This document shows, one piece after another, positions 46,096 through 54,731 of a DNA stretch of 64,000 nt. The position numbers and the translations under genes are program-made. This DNA is from Haloferula helveola. Lineage in GTDB: Bacteria > Verrucomicrobiota > Verrucomicrobiia > Verrucomicrobiales > Akkermansiaceae. The notes beneath the pieces were generated by a model. The model had not been told where the DNA came from and did no database searches. It worked only from the letters and a program-made list of their open reading frames with translations. The stretch covers positions 4,402,001-4,466,000 of the forward strand of contig NZ_AP024702.1 of the NCBI RefSeq assembly GCF_037076345.1, read 5' to 3'. Within the stretch, counting starts at the first letter, position 1. The number at the start of each line of letters is the position of its first letter.

Positions 46096-46329
46096 ATGCC
46101 TGACTCCTCTCCCTCGACATCACGCCAGCAAAAGGCTGCCGAAATCGCCGCGAATCCCGGCGGCTACAAGGTTTGTGAAGGCTGTGACTCGATTGTCGGG
46201 CATCAGGTCGTGCTTTGCCCGAATTGCCACAGCTTCCGCTTCGATGCGGAGCCGGAACGGGTGGTCGAGCAAGCCAATGTGCTCGGCTCGCGTGAGCAGA
46301 CCTCCGTTACCAGCTCCGATCTGAGCTAG
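46096..46329 (+). CDS. Small zinc-ribbon protein, function unknown
   Basis: A 77-aa protein from ATG 46096. Two Cys pairs form a likely zinc ribbon: CEGC (27-30) and CPNC (41-44). The start is Ser/Gln-rich, and the C terminus is polar and probably disordered. No enzymatic domain. It lies between the rpsT terminator and the convergent pheT end (27-nt gap). Confidence 0.65.
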   Translation: MPDSSPSTSRQQKAAEIAANPGGYKVCEGCDSIVGHQVVLCPNCHSFRFDAEPERVVEQANVLGSREQTSVTSSDLS

Positions 46330-46356
46330 GGGGCTTTCTCCGCTTGACGATCGGGT

Positions 46357-48732
46357 TCAACGGAAGCGGACCGGCAGCGACTTCTCAAGCTGCTTGAGGA
46401 TCGCCTCGTGGGCCGCATCGACCTCCTGCGTCTTGAGCGTCCGGTCGCTGGCGCGGTAGAGCATCCGGTAGGCGATGGACTTGCGGTCGGCGGCAAGCTT
46501 CTCGCCGCTCGGATCCCGGAATACGTCGAAGCACTCGAAACCGACGAGAAGCGGCTCCTTGCTCTTGCCGAGGGTCTTCTCAATCTCGGCATTCGGGAGA
46601 TCGGCGGGAGCATCGATCGCGGCGTCGCGGCTTGAGCCCGGGAATTGGGGGAGTTCGGTGATATCGGTCGAGACCGCCGAAAGCTTGCGCAGCTTGGCCA
46701 AATCGAGATCGGCCACGAAGACCGGCGTCGCAGCGTCGATCGAACGTTGGCGCGAAGGCGACAGCATGGCGAACGAACCGATGTTCTGCCCTTCTGCCTG
46801 AATGTCGGCCCCAAGGACAAATCCCTCGCGCTCGCGAGGCGCGAACTGGAGTGTGCTGCCCGGAAGCAGGGCCTGAATCACCGCCTTGAGGTCGTAGAGG
46901 TCGGCGGCCTCGCCTTCGCCCGTCCATGCCGACGGCTGCCGTTCTCCGGAAACCAGGATGGCGAGGCTTTCCGCTTCGAGATCCGTGGCCTTTCCACCAC
47001 CCGCGTTGCGGAAGAAGCGACCCATCTCGAAGAGCCGTAGGCTCGGGCTGCCCTGACGGATGTTCCGTTCGGCCGATGCGATCAGGCCGGGAACGAGGCT
47101 GGGACGGAGAACCGCATGGTCCTCGCTGAGCGGCAGGCTGACCCGGATCGTGTCGCCCTCCCGGAGTGGTTTGATTGGCAACGCGTCCGAGACTTGCGAA
47201 TCCGAGATCAGCTTGATCGTCTGGCACTCGTTGAAACCAAGTCCGGCCAGACGGTGCCGGAGCCGCATGTCGGCGTCGTAGTCACTGTCCACCGGACTGG
47301 AGGGAACGAAGGTTCCGCGGAGGCGCGAGGGCACCGCATCGAGACCCCGCACGCGCACGATCTCTTCGACGAGGTCGATATGGCGCTGGAGGTCGGCACG
47401 GAACGACGGCACCGACCAGCGGCCGTCGTCACCTCGGGTCAGCCCGAGGCGGGTCAGGATCGTCGCGGCGTCATCATGGGAAATGCTCGAGCCGGTCAAC
47501 TGGTCGAGTCGGGCAAGGTCGAGCGCGACCGGCTGGGTGAGCTGGGGGGGGCTTCCCGCGACCATGGTTTCGGCCGCCGCGGAGCCGCCGGCGATCTCAA
47601 GGATCAGCTTAACGGCGAATGCGGATGCCGAAACGACCCCGGCCGGATCGACACCGCGTTCGAACCGGTAGGAGGAATCCGAAGACAAAGCGGTCCGGCG
47701 CGAGGTGCGCCGGATCCCCGGTGGGGTGAAGTAGGCGGACTCGAGGAGGACGTCGCTGGTGCTCTCAGTGACTCCGCTGTCATTGCCGCCCATCACACCA
47801 CCCAAGGCCAGGGCGGCCCCGGCATCATCCGAGATGACGCAGTCGTCCGGCTGCAAATCGTAGGACTCACCGTCAAGAGCGGCGAACGATTCGCTATCAT
47901 TGGCGAGGCGCACCACCAGATCGCCGGACACCTTGGAGGCATCGAACGCATGGAGTGGTTGCCCCGTTTCGTGGAGGACGAAATTGGTGATATCGACGAC
48001 GTTGTTGATCGGACGCAGCCCAATCGATTCGAGCCGCTCTTTCAGCCATGCGGGGCTCTCCGCTACCGTGACTCCGGAAATCCGGACGGCCGTGTAGTAG
48101 GGGCAGGCGTCCTCCGCCTCGATCCGGACTCCGCTGCTGGTGGTCGCTTTCCGCTCCGGGACTTCAAGTTCCTTGAGCGGGACTTCGAGCAGCGTGGCCA
48201 TCTCGCGGGCCATCCCGTAGTGGCTGAGCAGGTCGGGGCGGTTTGGTGTGACTTCGACCTCAAGAAGCACATCGCGATCGAAAAGCTCCCGCACCGGCCG
48301 CCCGATCTCGGCCTCTTCGGACAGAATCATCAACCCGTCCTCGACATCGGTGAGACCGATCTCGGATGCGGCCGCGAGCATTCCCTTGGACTCCACGCCC
48401 CGCATCTTCGTTTCGCCGATGACAAAACCGCCCAAGTCGGTTCCCGGCAGACAGCAGGGTACCTTGTCGCCGACCTTGTAGTTCTTCGCGCCGCAGACGA
48501 TCTGCCGCAGTTCACCTTCGCCGGCATCGACCTGGGTGACCTTCAGTTTGTCGGCATTCGGGTGCTGGACCGCTTCCTTGATCTGGGCGACGACGATCTT
48601 GTCCGACGGCACCCCGGTGACGCGGATGTCCTCCACCTCCACCCCTGCGAAGGTCAGGAGTTGATCGAGTTCCTCGGGCGTCTTGCCCTTGAGGTCGACG
48701 TGCGTGGCGAGCCAATTGAGTGAAACGTTCAT
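46357..48732 (-). CDS. pheT: Phenylalanyl-tRNA synthetase beta subunit
   Basis: A 791-aa protein. It opens MNVSLNWLATHVDL, followed by the tRNA-binding EMAP-like domain (about 40-150; HPNADKLKVTQVDAGEGELRQIVCGA), the B3/4 editing domain, B5, the core synthetase-like domain (YRFERGVDP) and the C-terminal anticodon-binding FDX-ACB domain ending DAAHEAILKQLEKSLPVRFR. With PheS it forms the (alpha-beta)2 enzyme. It is 24 nt downstream of pheS. Confidence 0.97.
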   Translation of the reverse strand: MNVSLNWLATHVDLKGKTPEELDQLLTFAGVEVEDIRVTGVPSDKIVVAQIKEAVQHPNADKLKVTQVDAGEGELRQIVCGAKNYKVGDKVPCCLPGTDLGGFVIGETKMRGVESKGMLAAASEIGLTDVEDGLMILSEEAEIGRPVRELFDRDVLLEVEVTPNRPDLLSHYGMAREMATLLEVPLKELEVPERKATTSSGVRIEAEDACPYYTAVRISGVTVAESPAWLKERLESIGLRPINNVVDITNFVLHETGQPLHAFDASKVSGDLVVRLANDSESFAALDGESYDLQPDDCVISDDAGAALALGGVMGGNDSGVTESTSDVLLESAYFTPPGIRRTSRRTALSSDSSYRFERGVDPAGVVSASAFAVKLILEIAGGSAAAETMVAGSPPQLTQPVALDLARLDQLTGSSISHDDAATILTRLGLTRGDDGRWSVPSFRADLQRHIDLVEEIVRVRGLDAVPSRLRGTFVPSSPVDSDYDADMRLRHRLAGLGFNECQTIKLISDSQVSDALPIKPLREGDTIRVSLPLSEDHAVLRPSLVPGLIASAERNIRQGSPSLRLFEMGRFFRNAGGGKATDLEAESLAILVSGERQPSAWTGEGEAADLYDLKAVIQALLPGSTLQFAPREREGFVLGADIQAEGQNIGSFAMLSPSRQRSIDAATPVFVADLDLAKLRKLSAVSTDITELPQFPGSSRDAAIDAPADLPNAEIEKTLGKSKEPLLVGFECFDVFRDPSGEKLAADRKSIAYRMLYRASDRTLKTQEVDAAHEAILKQLEKSLPVRFR

Positions 48733-48756
48733 GACGTTGGAGAGTCCGTTGGGGGA

Positions 48757-49773
48757 TCAGGCGAACTGCTTGAGGAAACGGGTGTCGTTTTCGATGAGGA
48801 GGCGGATGTCCTTGATGCCCCAGCGGATCATCGCGAGGCGGTCGAGGCCCATTCCGAAGGCGAAGCCGGTGACTTTCTCAGGCGAGTAGGCGTCGTCGTT
48901 GCGGGATGCTCCGATGGCATCGAAAACAGCCGGGTCAACCATGCCGCAACCGGCGACCTCAATCCACTTCGGGGCCTGGCCCTTGGCGTGGAGTTTGACG
49001 TCGATTTCGAAGCTGGGTTCGGTGAACGGGAAGAAGTGAGGCCGGAAACGGACCTCGGTCGCGGAGCCGAAAAGCTCGTGGAAGAAATACTCGAGCGTCC
49101 CCTTGAGATCGCCGAGCGACACATCGGTATCGACGTAGAGTCCCTCGAGTTGGTTGAAGACCGACAGGTGGGTCGCGTCGATCTCGTCCCTGCGATAGGC
49201 GGAGCCCGGGGCGATGATGCGGATGGGTGGCGCTTCGGCCTCCATCGTCCGCACCTGGACGCTGGAGGTGTGCGTGCGCAACAATTTGCCCGAGTCGAAG
49301 TAGAAGGTGTCTTTCTCGTTCCGGGCCGGGTGATCGGCAGGCGTGTTGAGGGCGTCGAAACAGTGAAACTCGTCCTCGATCTCGGGGCCATCGGCGAGGG
49401 CGAAGCCCATCCTCCGGAGAATGCCGACCGCCTCGTCCCGGATCAGGGTGAGCGGATGGAGTGACCCGGTGTGCAGGGAGCGGGCAGGAAGCGTCAGATC
49501 GATGCCGGCCAGAGCCTTGGCGTCGGCCTCGGACTGGAGCGCCTCCTTCTTGCCTTCAAGCGCGCCCGTGATCGCCTGCCGGGCGGCATTCAACAGCTGG
49601 CCCACCTCGGCTTTCTCCTCTTTCGGCACGTCGCGCATCCCTGCGGAAAGCTTGGTCAGGCTTCCCTGTTTGCCGAGAATGCCCACGCGGGCGTCCTCCA
49701 GGCTGCGGATGTCCGCGACGGCTTCGATGCGGGCGAGAGCCTCGGTCTGGGTGGCTTCGATCTGGTCCTTCAT
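48757..49773 (-). CDS. pheS: Phenylalanyl-tRNA synthetase alpha subunit
   Basis: A 338-aa protein; ATG 49773 gives the usual start MKDQIEATQTEALARIE, whereas a longer frame upstream overlaps a terminator. Class II motif 2 is visible (TMEAEAPPIRIIAPGSAYRRDEIDATHL) and motif 3 near GFAFGMGLDRLAMI. The N-terminal ~90 residues form the tRNA-contacting coiled coil. It is separated from rplT by a strong terminator. Confidence 0.97.
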   Translation of the reverse strand: MKDQIEATQTEALARIEAVADIRSLEDARVGILGKQGSLTKLSAGMRDVPKEEKAEVGQLLNAARQAITGALEGKKEALQSEADAKALAGIDLTLPARSLHTGSLHPLTLIRDEAVGILRRMGFALADGPEIEDEFHCFDALNTPADHPARNEKDTFYFDSGKLLRTHTSSVQVRTMEAEAPPIRIIAPGSAYRRDEIDATHLSVFNQLEGLYVDTDVSLGDLKGTLEYFFHELFGSATEVRFRPHFFPFTEPSFEIDVKLHAKGQAPKWIEVAGCGMVDPAVFDAIGASRNDDAYSPEKVTGFAFGMGLDRLAMIRWGIKDIRLLIENDTRFLKQFA

Positions 49774-49849
49774 GGGCGGCGGGGCGGGAATAGCGGGTGG
49801 GTGGCCTGCGGTCAATGGGGCGGGAGGCCGAAGTTGGTTGGATGGTACG

Positions 49850-49884
49850 AAAAACGCCGCCGGGCGCGGAGGCCGGGCGGCGTT
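49850..49884 (-). terminator. Intrinsic terminator after rplT
   Basis: On the minus strand AACGCCGCC(CGG) pairs with (CCGG)CGGCGTT around GCCTCCGCGC, followed by TTTTT. It would stop transcription from rpmI-rplT, so pheST depends on read-through or a separate promoter. Confidence 0.8.
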
Positions 49885-49909
49885 CGGGAGAAGCTTGCTG
49901 GAAGGCGCC

Positions 49910-50290
49910 TCAGGCAGCGGCTTCGCTCTTCTTCTTTTCGAGACCGGCCTTCGCTTGCTCGATGATGGCCGAAAAGGCTTCGGCATCATGCACGGCAAGG
50001 TCGGCGAGGATCTTGCGGTCGGCTTCGATGCCGGCTGCATTGAGTCCCTCGATGAAGCGGGAGTAGGTCAGGCCTTCGTTCCGGGTCGCGGCGCTGATGC
50101 GCTGGATCCAGAGACGGCGGAACTGTCCCTTCCGCTTCTTGCGGTCACGGTATTCATAGGTGTGGGCCTTGCGGACCGCATCCTTGGCGTAGCGGTAGAG
50201 CTTCGAGCGGAATCCGCGGAAGCCCTTCGCACGCAACAGGACGCGCTTGCGTCGGGCGCGGGAGGCCGGGCTGTTGGTTGCGCGTGGCAT
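49910..50290 (-). CDS. rplT: 50S ribosomal protein L20
   Basis: A 126-aa basic protein. [20 protein letters not shown], then [19 protein letters not shown] and [20 protein letters not shown], are L20 signatures. L20 is an early 50S assembly protein and a known autoregulator in other bacteria. It has a short acidic and Lys-rich C-terminal extension. It is downstream of rpmI with an unusually long 144-nt gap. Confidence 0.98.
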   Translation of the reverse strand: MPRATNSPASRARRKRVLLRAKGFRGFRSKLYRYAKDAVRKAHTYEYRDRKKRKGQFRRLWIQRISAATRNEGLTYSRFIEGLNAAGIEADRKILADLAVHDAEAFSAIIEQAKAGLEKKKSEAAA

Positions 50291-50434
50291 GTTTCGGTTT
50301 CGGGTCGGACGAGCCGTTGGTTATATCTTCCTCCCGCAGTCTCGCCAGTCCGTTCGTACCCTTGCGGGTCAGGCTGCGATGGAGGCCGTCCGAGACGCGG
50401 ACGGGGGCGTGGTTGTGTCGCTGCGAATCGAGGT

Positions 50435-50644
50435 TCAGGCGAAGGGAAGGTTTTCCTTCACGTTCTTGATGTCGGCGTCGGAAACGAGCGTCACCTTTCC
50501 GAGGTTACGCTTGCGCTTGCGGTTCTTGTTTTGAAGCAAGTGCCGCTTGCCCTGTTTCCGGCGCAGGACCTTCCCGGTGCCAGTCACCTTGAAGCGCTTG
50601 GCGACAGCCTTACGGGTCTTTGCTTTTCCTGCGGTTCGAGCCAT
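50435..50644 (-). CDS. rpmI: 50S ribosomal protein L35
   Basis: A 69-aa protein. MARTAGKAKTRKAVAKRFKV and GKVLRRKQGKRHLLQNKNRK are the L35 signature. It is normally found as infC-rpmI-rplT; here infC is not upstream, and thiD takes that place. Confidence 0.97.
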   Translation of the reverse strand: MARTAGKAKTRKAVAKRFKVTGTGKVLRRKQGKRHLLQNKNRKRKRNLGKVTLVSDADIKNVKENLPFA

Positions 50645-50753
50645 GGGGCGGCGAAACTAGGAGCTGGCCCGGGGTTGGCAAGGCAAAAGTAGGGGATTCT
50701 GACAGGCAATTTGGCCGGCAAAATCGGCCGGATCCGACAGATTTCGGGCAGCT

Positions 50754-51551
50754 TCAGGCTTTGGGGAAGGTCGTGCCTTGGTTGAGCATGGCGATTTGCC
50801 CGAATTCCAAGGCTTCCGAGAGGGTTTGGTCGAGAAAGCGCTTGGCTCGCGCGACGGCCTCAGCGGCATCCATTCCTTGGGCAAAACCCGCGGTCACGGC
50901 CGCAGACAGCGTGCAACCGGTGCCGTGGCCGGCCGCTGTCTCGAGACGCGGGCTCCGGAACCAACTTCCTGAGCCCTGCGCCAGAAGGAAATCGGCACAT
51001 TCGGTACCGGGCAGGTGGCCGCCTTTCAGCAGGACGTCCGTGCCGAAAGTCTCGGAAAGCATCCGGGCTCCCCGTTCGATGTCTTCCTCGCTTTGTAAGG
51101 ACTCACGGCACAACACCGAAGCCTCATCGAGGTTTGGAGTGATGAGGGACGCCCGGGGCAGCAGGCGGTCGCGGTAAGCGGCGATCGCGTCTTTCTCAAG
51201 CAGTGGATCCCCGGTCGACGCGATCATCACCGGGTCGACCACCAAGGGAATATCCGGATACCGGGCAAGGATCTCGCTTACCGCCACGACATGGGGCTTG
51301 GAGAAGAGCATCCCGGTCTTGATGGCGGCTACCGGATAGCGATCAAGCAACAGAAGGATCTGATCCTGGAGAACCGCCGGCGGCACGGGGTGGATGGATC
51401 GCACCTGATGGGGGGTTTCCGCTACCACGCAGGTGACGGCGGTGAGGCCGAATACCCCGAAGTGCTGGAAAGTTTTGAGATCGGCCTGCAGACCTGCACC
51501 CGCCGAGCTGTCGGAGCCGGCGATGGTCAGGGCGATCGGGCATGAGGCCAT
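50754..51551 (-). CDS. thiD: Hydroxymethylpyrimidine/phosphomethylpyrimidine kinase
   Basis: A 265-aa ribokinase-like enzyme. ATG 51551 gives MASCPIALTIAGSDSSAGAGLQADLKT, the family start. The catalytic region near the C terminus is GHGTGCTLSAAVTAGF, with the anion-hole glycines and the Cys-variant position. ThiD phosphorylates HMP and HMP-P for thiamine synthesis. No other thiamine gene is in the window, and no TPP riboswitch pattern was seen in the short divergent gap to apaG. Confidence 0.92.
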   Translation of the reverse strand: MASCPIALTIAGSDSSAGAGLQADLKTFQHFGVFGLTAVTCVVAETPHQVRSIHPVPPAVLQDQILLLLDRYPVAAIKTGMLFSKPHVVAVSEILARYPDIPLVVDPVMIASTGDPLLEKDAIAAYRDRLLPRASLITPNLDEASVLCRESLQSEEDIERGARMLSETFGTDVLLKGGHLPGTECADFLLAQGSGSWFRSPRLETAAGHGTGCTLSAAVTAGFAQGMDAAEAVARAKRFLDQTLSEALEFGQIAMLNQGTTFPKA

Positions 51552-51637
51552 GGAGCAACGATACCCGCGTTGGTCTCCGGAGAAACCGCGAATTTCGGAT
51601 TTGGCATTCCGGCCGGTGAAACCTGAAATGCCCGCCA

Positions 51638-52009
51638 ATGCGGGAACTCAAGGAACTGAGGGTGAGTGTCGACGACGTGATCTACATGCCGACTCTCGAT
51701 GCGCCCGCGGACAAGCCGCATCCGTTTGTCTATTTCATCTCGATCCACAACGAGTCGGACGAGCGGGTAACGATTGAGGGGCGCAAGTGGGTGGTGCAGG
51801 AGGGTGAAGAAATGGCGGTCGTCGAGGGCGACGGTGTGGTGGGGCAAACGCCCTCTCTCTCGCCGGGTGAACATTTCTCCTACAACAGCTACCATGTGAC
51901 GGGTGTGAACGCCGTCGTCGAGGGAGCGTTTTTTGGCAGGACGGAAAGCGGGGAGTGGGTCTTCACCCGGATCCCGGAGTTCCGGCTCGAGGTGCCGGGC
52001 TGGGCCTGA
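51638..52009 (+). CDS. apaG: ApaG-domain protein
   Basis: A 123-aa protein consisting only of the ApaG/DUF525 fibronectin-III-like domain. Signatures are YFISIHNESDERVTIEGRKW and VEGDGVVGQTPSLSPGEHFSYNSYHV, with the conserved GxGVVG and PxLxPG phrases. In enterobacteria apaG lies near apaH; its exact role is unclear. It is divergent from thiD and ends 4 nt before the convergent cyclo-ligase gene. Confidence 0.93.
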   Translation: MRELKELRVSVDDVIYMPTLDAPADKPHPFVYFISIHNESDERVTIEGRKWVVQEGEEMAVVEGDGVVGQTPSLSPGEHFSYNSYHVTGVNAVVEGAFFGRTESGEWVFTRIPEFRLEVPGWA

Positions 52010-52013
52010 TCCC

Positions 52014-52589
52014 TCAGCGGATTGGGGTGAATCCGCGCGGCCTGAGCGCGTGGGTCATCGGTAGGTCGTGGTCCTCGCAGGGCAGTGCCTCCACGAACTG
52101 CTCCTCGAAGCCGGTTCCGATGAGCCACGCGTCCGGGCGGGCGCCCGCTAAAGCACGATCATAGTAGCCTTTCCCTCGTCCGAGTCGCGAGCCGTCTCGT
52201 CCGAATCCAAGCCCCGGGCAGAGAATCCAATCGAACTCGCCAACCGGGACTTCCTCCGATTCCTGACATGGCTCGGGAATTCCGTAGGCTCCCGGTTCAA
52301 GCTGGCAGGCATCGTCCACCCGGTAGAACCGCAGGCAGTCGCCGTCGACCCGCGGGAAGTGCCAGAGGTGGACCGCTGCGGCGGAGAGGCAGGGCGTCAG
52401 CTCCGGTTCTCCCGGCAACGCGGCGAAGGTGGCGATCTTCAGAGGTGCGGACGCGGCGAGCGCCGCCTCAAGATGGGTCCGGATCGCCAAGGATTGATCC
52501 GAGGGTCCGACGACGGCACGCAAGCGTTCGCGAAGCCACCGGCGCCACGTGGATTTGTCGTCGTCCGATGAGGGAGTTGCCGCTTGCAT
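52014..52589 (-). CDS. 5-formyltetrahydrofolate cyclo-ligase family protein
   Basis: A 191-aa protein. ATG 52589 is preferred; upstream frame extension overlaps the divergent gene. The family signature ILCPGLGFGRDGSRLGRGKGYYDR is complete and binds ATP phosphates. The enzyme converts 5-formyl-THF to 5,10-methenyl-THF. It is slightly short at the N terminus (SDDDKSTWRRWLRERLRAV). It may serve the folate-dependent YgfZ system indirectly, though it is not in the same operon. Confidence 0.92.
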   Translation of the reverse strand: MQAATPSSDDDKSTWRRWLRERLRAVVGPSDQSLAIRTHLEAALAASAPLKIATFAALPGEPELTPCLSAAAVHLWHFPRVDGDCLRFYRVDDACQLEPGAYGIPEPCQESEEVPVGEFDWILCPGLGFGRDGSRLGRGKGYYDRALAGARPDAWLIGTGFEEQFVEALPCEDHDLPMTHALRPRGFTPIR

Positions 52590-52620
52590 TCCGGGAAGTG
52601 AGGGGGGAACGATAGAAATC

Positions 52621-53214
52621 GTGATCCGGTTCGGGCAAGTGGTGATTCTTTCGTTGGCGATCTCTTTGCCGGCGCTTCGGGCTGACGAGAAGCCGGCCTT
52701 CCAATGGCAGCCACCGAAAGTCGGTGCGGGACTGTTCACCGACGAGCTCGGAATGCTGGATCGCGAGAGGGAGGAGTACGCGACGAATCTCGCGACGTAT
52801 GCGATCAACCGCGTTGCCGACGCCAAGGCCTCGGTGGCCTCCCTCGCGGAGGCGAGACGGCTGCTTGCGGTTTCTCTCCACCTGTCGCCGAGGAACAAGA
52901 AGGCGTTGGTCGCCAACTACCAGCTGTCGCGCGGCATGGTGCCGGAGAAGGTGGAAAGCGACTACAGCGCGGAAGTGCTGGCCCGGTTGCTCTACACCCG
53001 CGCACAAATGCTTCGCCAGCAAGGGGGCGCGGACGACCAATTGCTGGCCAGAATGTTCGTTGAGCTCGCCGCCGAGTTCGACCCGAGGAACGAGGACGTG
53101 GTCTATGCCAGCGAGATCCAGCGTCTGGATCACGGACGCATCGACTGGAACGACGTGACGGATGTGAAACCCGCTCCCGAACCCGTCGAAACGCCCGATC
53201 CGGAGCTGCCCTGA
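52621..53214 (+). CDS. Exported TPR-like protein, function unknown
   Basis: A 197-aa protein. GTG 52621 gives a signal peptide (MIRFGQVVILSLAISLPALRA) and is preferred over an in-frame ATG 72 nt upstream that overlaps the divergent gene. The mature part is helical with repeat-like pairs (SVASLAEARRLLAVSLHLSPRNKKAL, FVELAAEFDPRNEDVVYA), suggesting TPR-like folding. The C terminus is Pro/Glu-rich. No family recognised. It is 60 nt before the aminotransferase gene. Confidence 0.65.
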   Translation: MIRFGQVVILSLAISLPALRADEKPAFQWQPPKVGAGLFTDELGMLDREREEYATNLATYAINRVADAKASVASLAEARRLLAVSLHLSPRNKKALVANYQLSRGMVPEKVESDYSAEVLARLLYTRAQMLRQQGGADDQLLARMFVELAAEFDPRNEDVVYASEIQRLDHGRIDWNDVTDVKPAPEPVETPDPELP

Positions 53215-53274
53215 TTCGGGCACAGCGGACACTTGCCAGCCGTCGGCCGGGCCGTAGTCTGCGGCCGGACATTC

Positions 53275-54144
53275 ATGAAAATCTGGCTCGATGGTGAACT
53301 GGTCGATGAAACGCAGGCGAAGATCTCCGTTTTCGACCACGGACTGCTCTACGGCGACGGCGTCTTTGAAGGCCTTCGCTTCTACAATCGCCGCGTCTTC
53401 CGCTTGGAAGAGCACATCGACCGTCTGTTCGCTTCAGCCAAGGCAATCCTGCTGAAAATGTCGTGGAGCCGTGAGGATGTTTGCCGTCATGTCCTTGAAA
53501 CCATCCGTGCCAACGATCTCGACGACGGCTACGTCCGCTTGGTGGTGACCCGGGGAACCGGCGGGCTCGGGCTCAATCCGCATCTTTGCGAGAAGCCGAG
53601 CATGTTCATCATCGCATCGACGATCACGCTCTATCCTGAAGAGTGTTACCGCGAGGGCATGGCGGTCGCGACCTGCGCCACGCGGCGTCCGGCTCCGGGT
53701 GCGTTGATGCCTCAGGTGAAGTCGCTGAATTACCTCAACAACGTGATGGCCAAGGTCGAAGCGATCCAGGCCGGTGCGATGGAGGGGGTGATGCTCAACG
53801 AGCAGGGTTACGTCGCCGAGTGCACCGGCGACAACCTGTTCCTGATCCGCGACGGAGTGCTTTGCACGCCGCCGGTATCGGACGGCGCGCTCGACGGTAT
53901 CACGCGACGCGTGATTCTCGAGTTGGCGGACCAGCTCGATGTGCCGGTTCGTGAGGCGTCGTTGACCCGCTACGATATCTTCACGGCCGACGAATGTTTC
54001 CTGACCGGATCGGCTGCCGAAGTGATTCCGGTAGCCTCTTTGGACGGTCGCGAAATCGGGAATGCCTGCCCCGGGCCGTTCAGTGAGCGATTCCTCGCGG
54101 CATTCCGCGAGCTGACCCAGACCAGCGGCACCCCGATTGACTGA
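53275..54144 (+). CDS. ilvE: Class IV aminotransferase, probable branched-chain amino acid aminotransferase
   Basis: A 289-aa PLP enzyme from ATG 53275. The PLP lysine is K149 in VKSLNYLNNVMAK. Other signatures are the N-terminal YGDGVFEGLRFYNRRVFRLEEHIDRL and the EaxxGDNLF-type loop (VAECTGDNLFLIRDG). The family transfers the amino group between Leu/Ile/Val and 2-oxoglutarate. D-amino acid transaminase or aminodeoxychorismate lyase are alternatives, but the GVFEGLRFY start favours IlvE. Confidence 0.88.
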   Translation: MKIWLDGELVDETQAKISVFDHGLLYGDGVFEGLRFYNRRVFRLEEHIDRLFASAKAILLKMSWSREDVCRHVLETIRANDLDDGYVRLVVTRGTGGLGLNPHLCEKPSMFIIASTITLYPEECYREGMAVATCATRRPAPGALMPQVKSLNYLNNVMAKVEAIQAGAMEGVMLNEQGYVAECTGDNLFLIRDGVLCTPPVSDGALDGITRRVILELADQLDVPVREASLTRYDIFTADECFLTGSAAEVIPVASLDGREIGNACPGPFSERFLAAFRELTQTSGTPID

Positions 54145-54151
54145 CTTTTTC

Positions 54152-54193
54152 AGGGTGCGGGAATGGTTTTCGTTTCGCATTCCCGCCGACCCT
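54152..54193. promoter_or_regulatory. Hairpin/inverted repeat upstream of mcsA-mcsB-clpC
   Basis: A perfect 8-bp stem CGGGAATG (54158-54165) with CATTCCCG (54178-54185) and 12-nt loop, extended by AGGGT (54152-54156) with ACCCT (54189-54193). It fills most of the 68-nt gap before mcsA. There is no T-run, so it is not a clear ilvE terminator. It could be an operator or leader structure for the proteolysis operon. It matches neither the CtsR heptad repeat nor the CIRCE element as I know them. Confidence 0.45.
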
Positions 54194-54212
54194 CCTTAGC
54201 TTGGGGGTGTTC

Positions 54213-54731
54213 ATGGATTGCGACAAATGCGGCAAGCCGGCGAAGGTGCACTTGACCCAATTGGTGGGTGGTCAGGTGAAGAAAGTCGCGCTTTGCAATG
54301 AATGTGCGGCGCAGAGCGGTGTGACGGATCCCACCGGCTTCGCTTTGGCCGACATGCTCCTCGGGGACGGAACCGTCGGAAAGACGCCGTCAGTCCTGCC
54401 TCCGAAGCCATCGGTTTCGAAGGGGCGGAGCTGCCCGGAGTGCGGATTCACGCTCGAGGATTTGAAGCGAATTCGACGTTTCGGGTGTGGCAACTGCTAC
54501 GTCGCTTTCCGTGACGAGGTGAACGACATGATCCGCGGCATGCACAAGGGGGCGACCCACTGCGGCAAGGTCCCCGACGGACTGATGGAGATGCGTCAGC
54601 GGAAACTCCGGCTGACGGAACTGAGGGAGCGGCTCGATCACGCGATTTCTGCGGAGAATTACGAAGAGGCGGCCGGCTTGCGGGACGAGATCCGGCAAAT
54701 CGAAGTCGCCTTGGAGGAGACCGAGCCATGA
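54213..54731 (+). CDS. mcsA: McsA-type activator of protein arginine kinase
   Basis: A 172-aa protein; ATG 54213 lies behind GGGGGTG, and the upstream TTG/GTG alternatives add only four residues. Two zinc-binding pairs are visible in the first 45 residues (CDKC, CNEC) and two more further on (CPECG, CGNC). The C-terminal UVR motif (LDHAISAENYEEAAGLRDEIRQIE) mediates partner contact. In Firmicutes McsA activates McsB and modulates CtsR/ClpC. It overlaps mcsB by four nt (ATGA). Confidence 0.93.
   Translation: MDCDKCGKPAKVHLTQLVGGQVKKVALCNECAAQSGVTDPTGFALADMLLGDGTVGKTPSVLPPKPSVSKGRSCPECGFTLEDLKRIRRFGCGNCYVAFRDEVNDMIRGMHKGATHCGKVPDGLMEMRQRKLRLTELRERLDHAISAENYEEAAGLRDEIRQIEVALEETEP

Noticed and set aside
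47116-48723. A 535-residue plus-strand open frame
   Set aside because: It is antisense to pheT, whose domain order is complete. Its composition is Asp/Arg/Val-rich as expected of a shadow.
54137-54142. TTGACT as a -35 element for mcsA
   Set aside because: It overlaps the ilvE stop, and no acceptable -10 follows at 16-18 nt.
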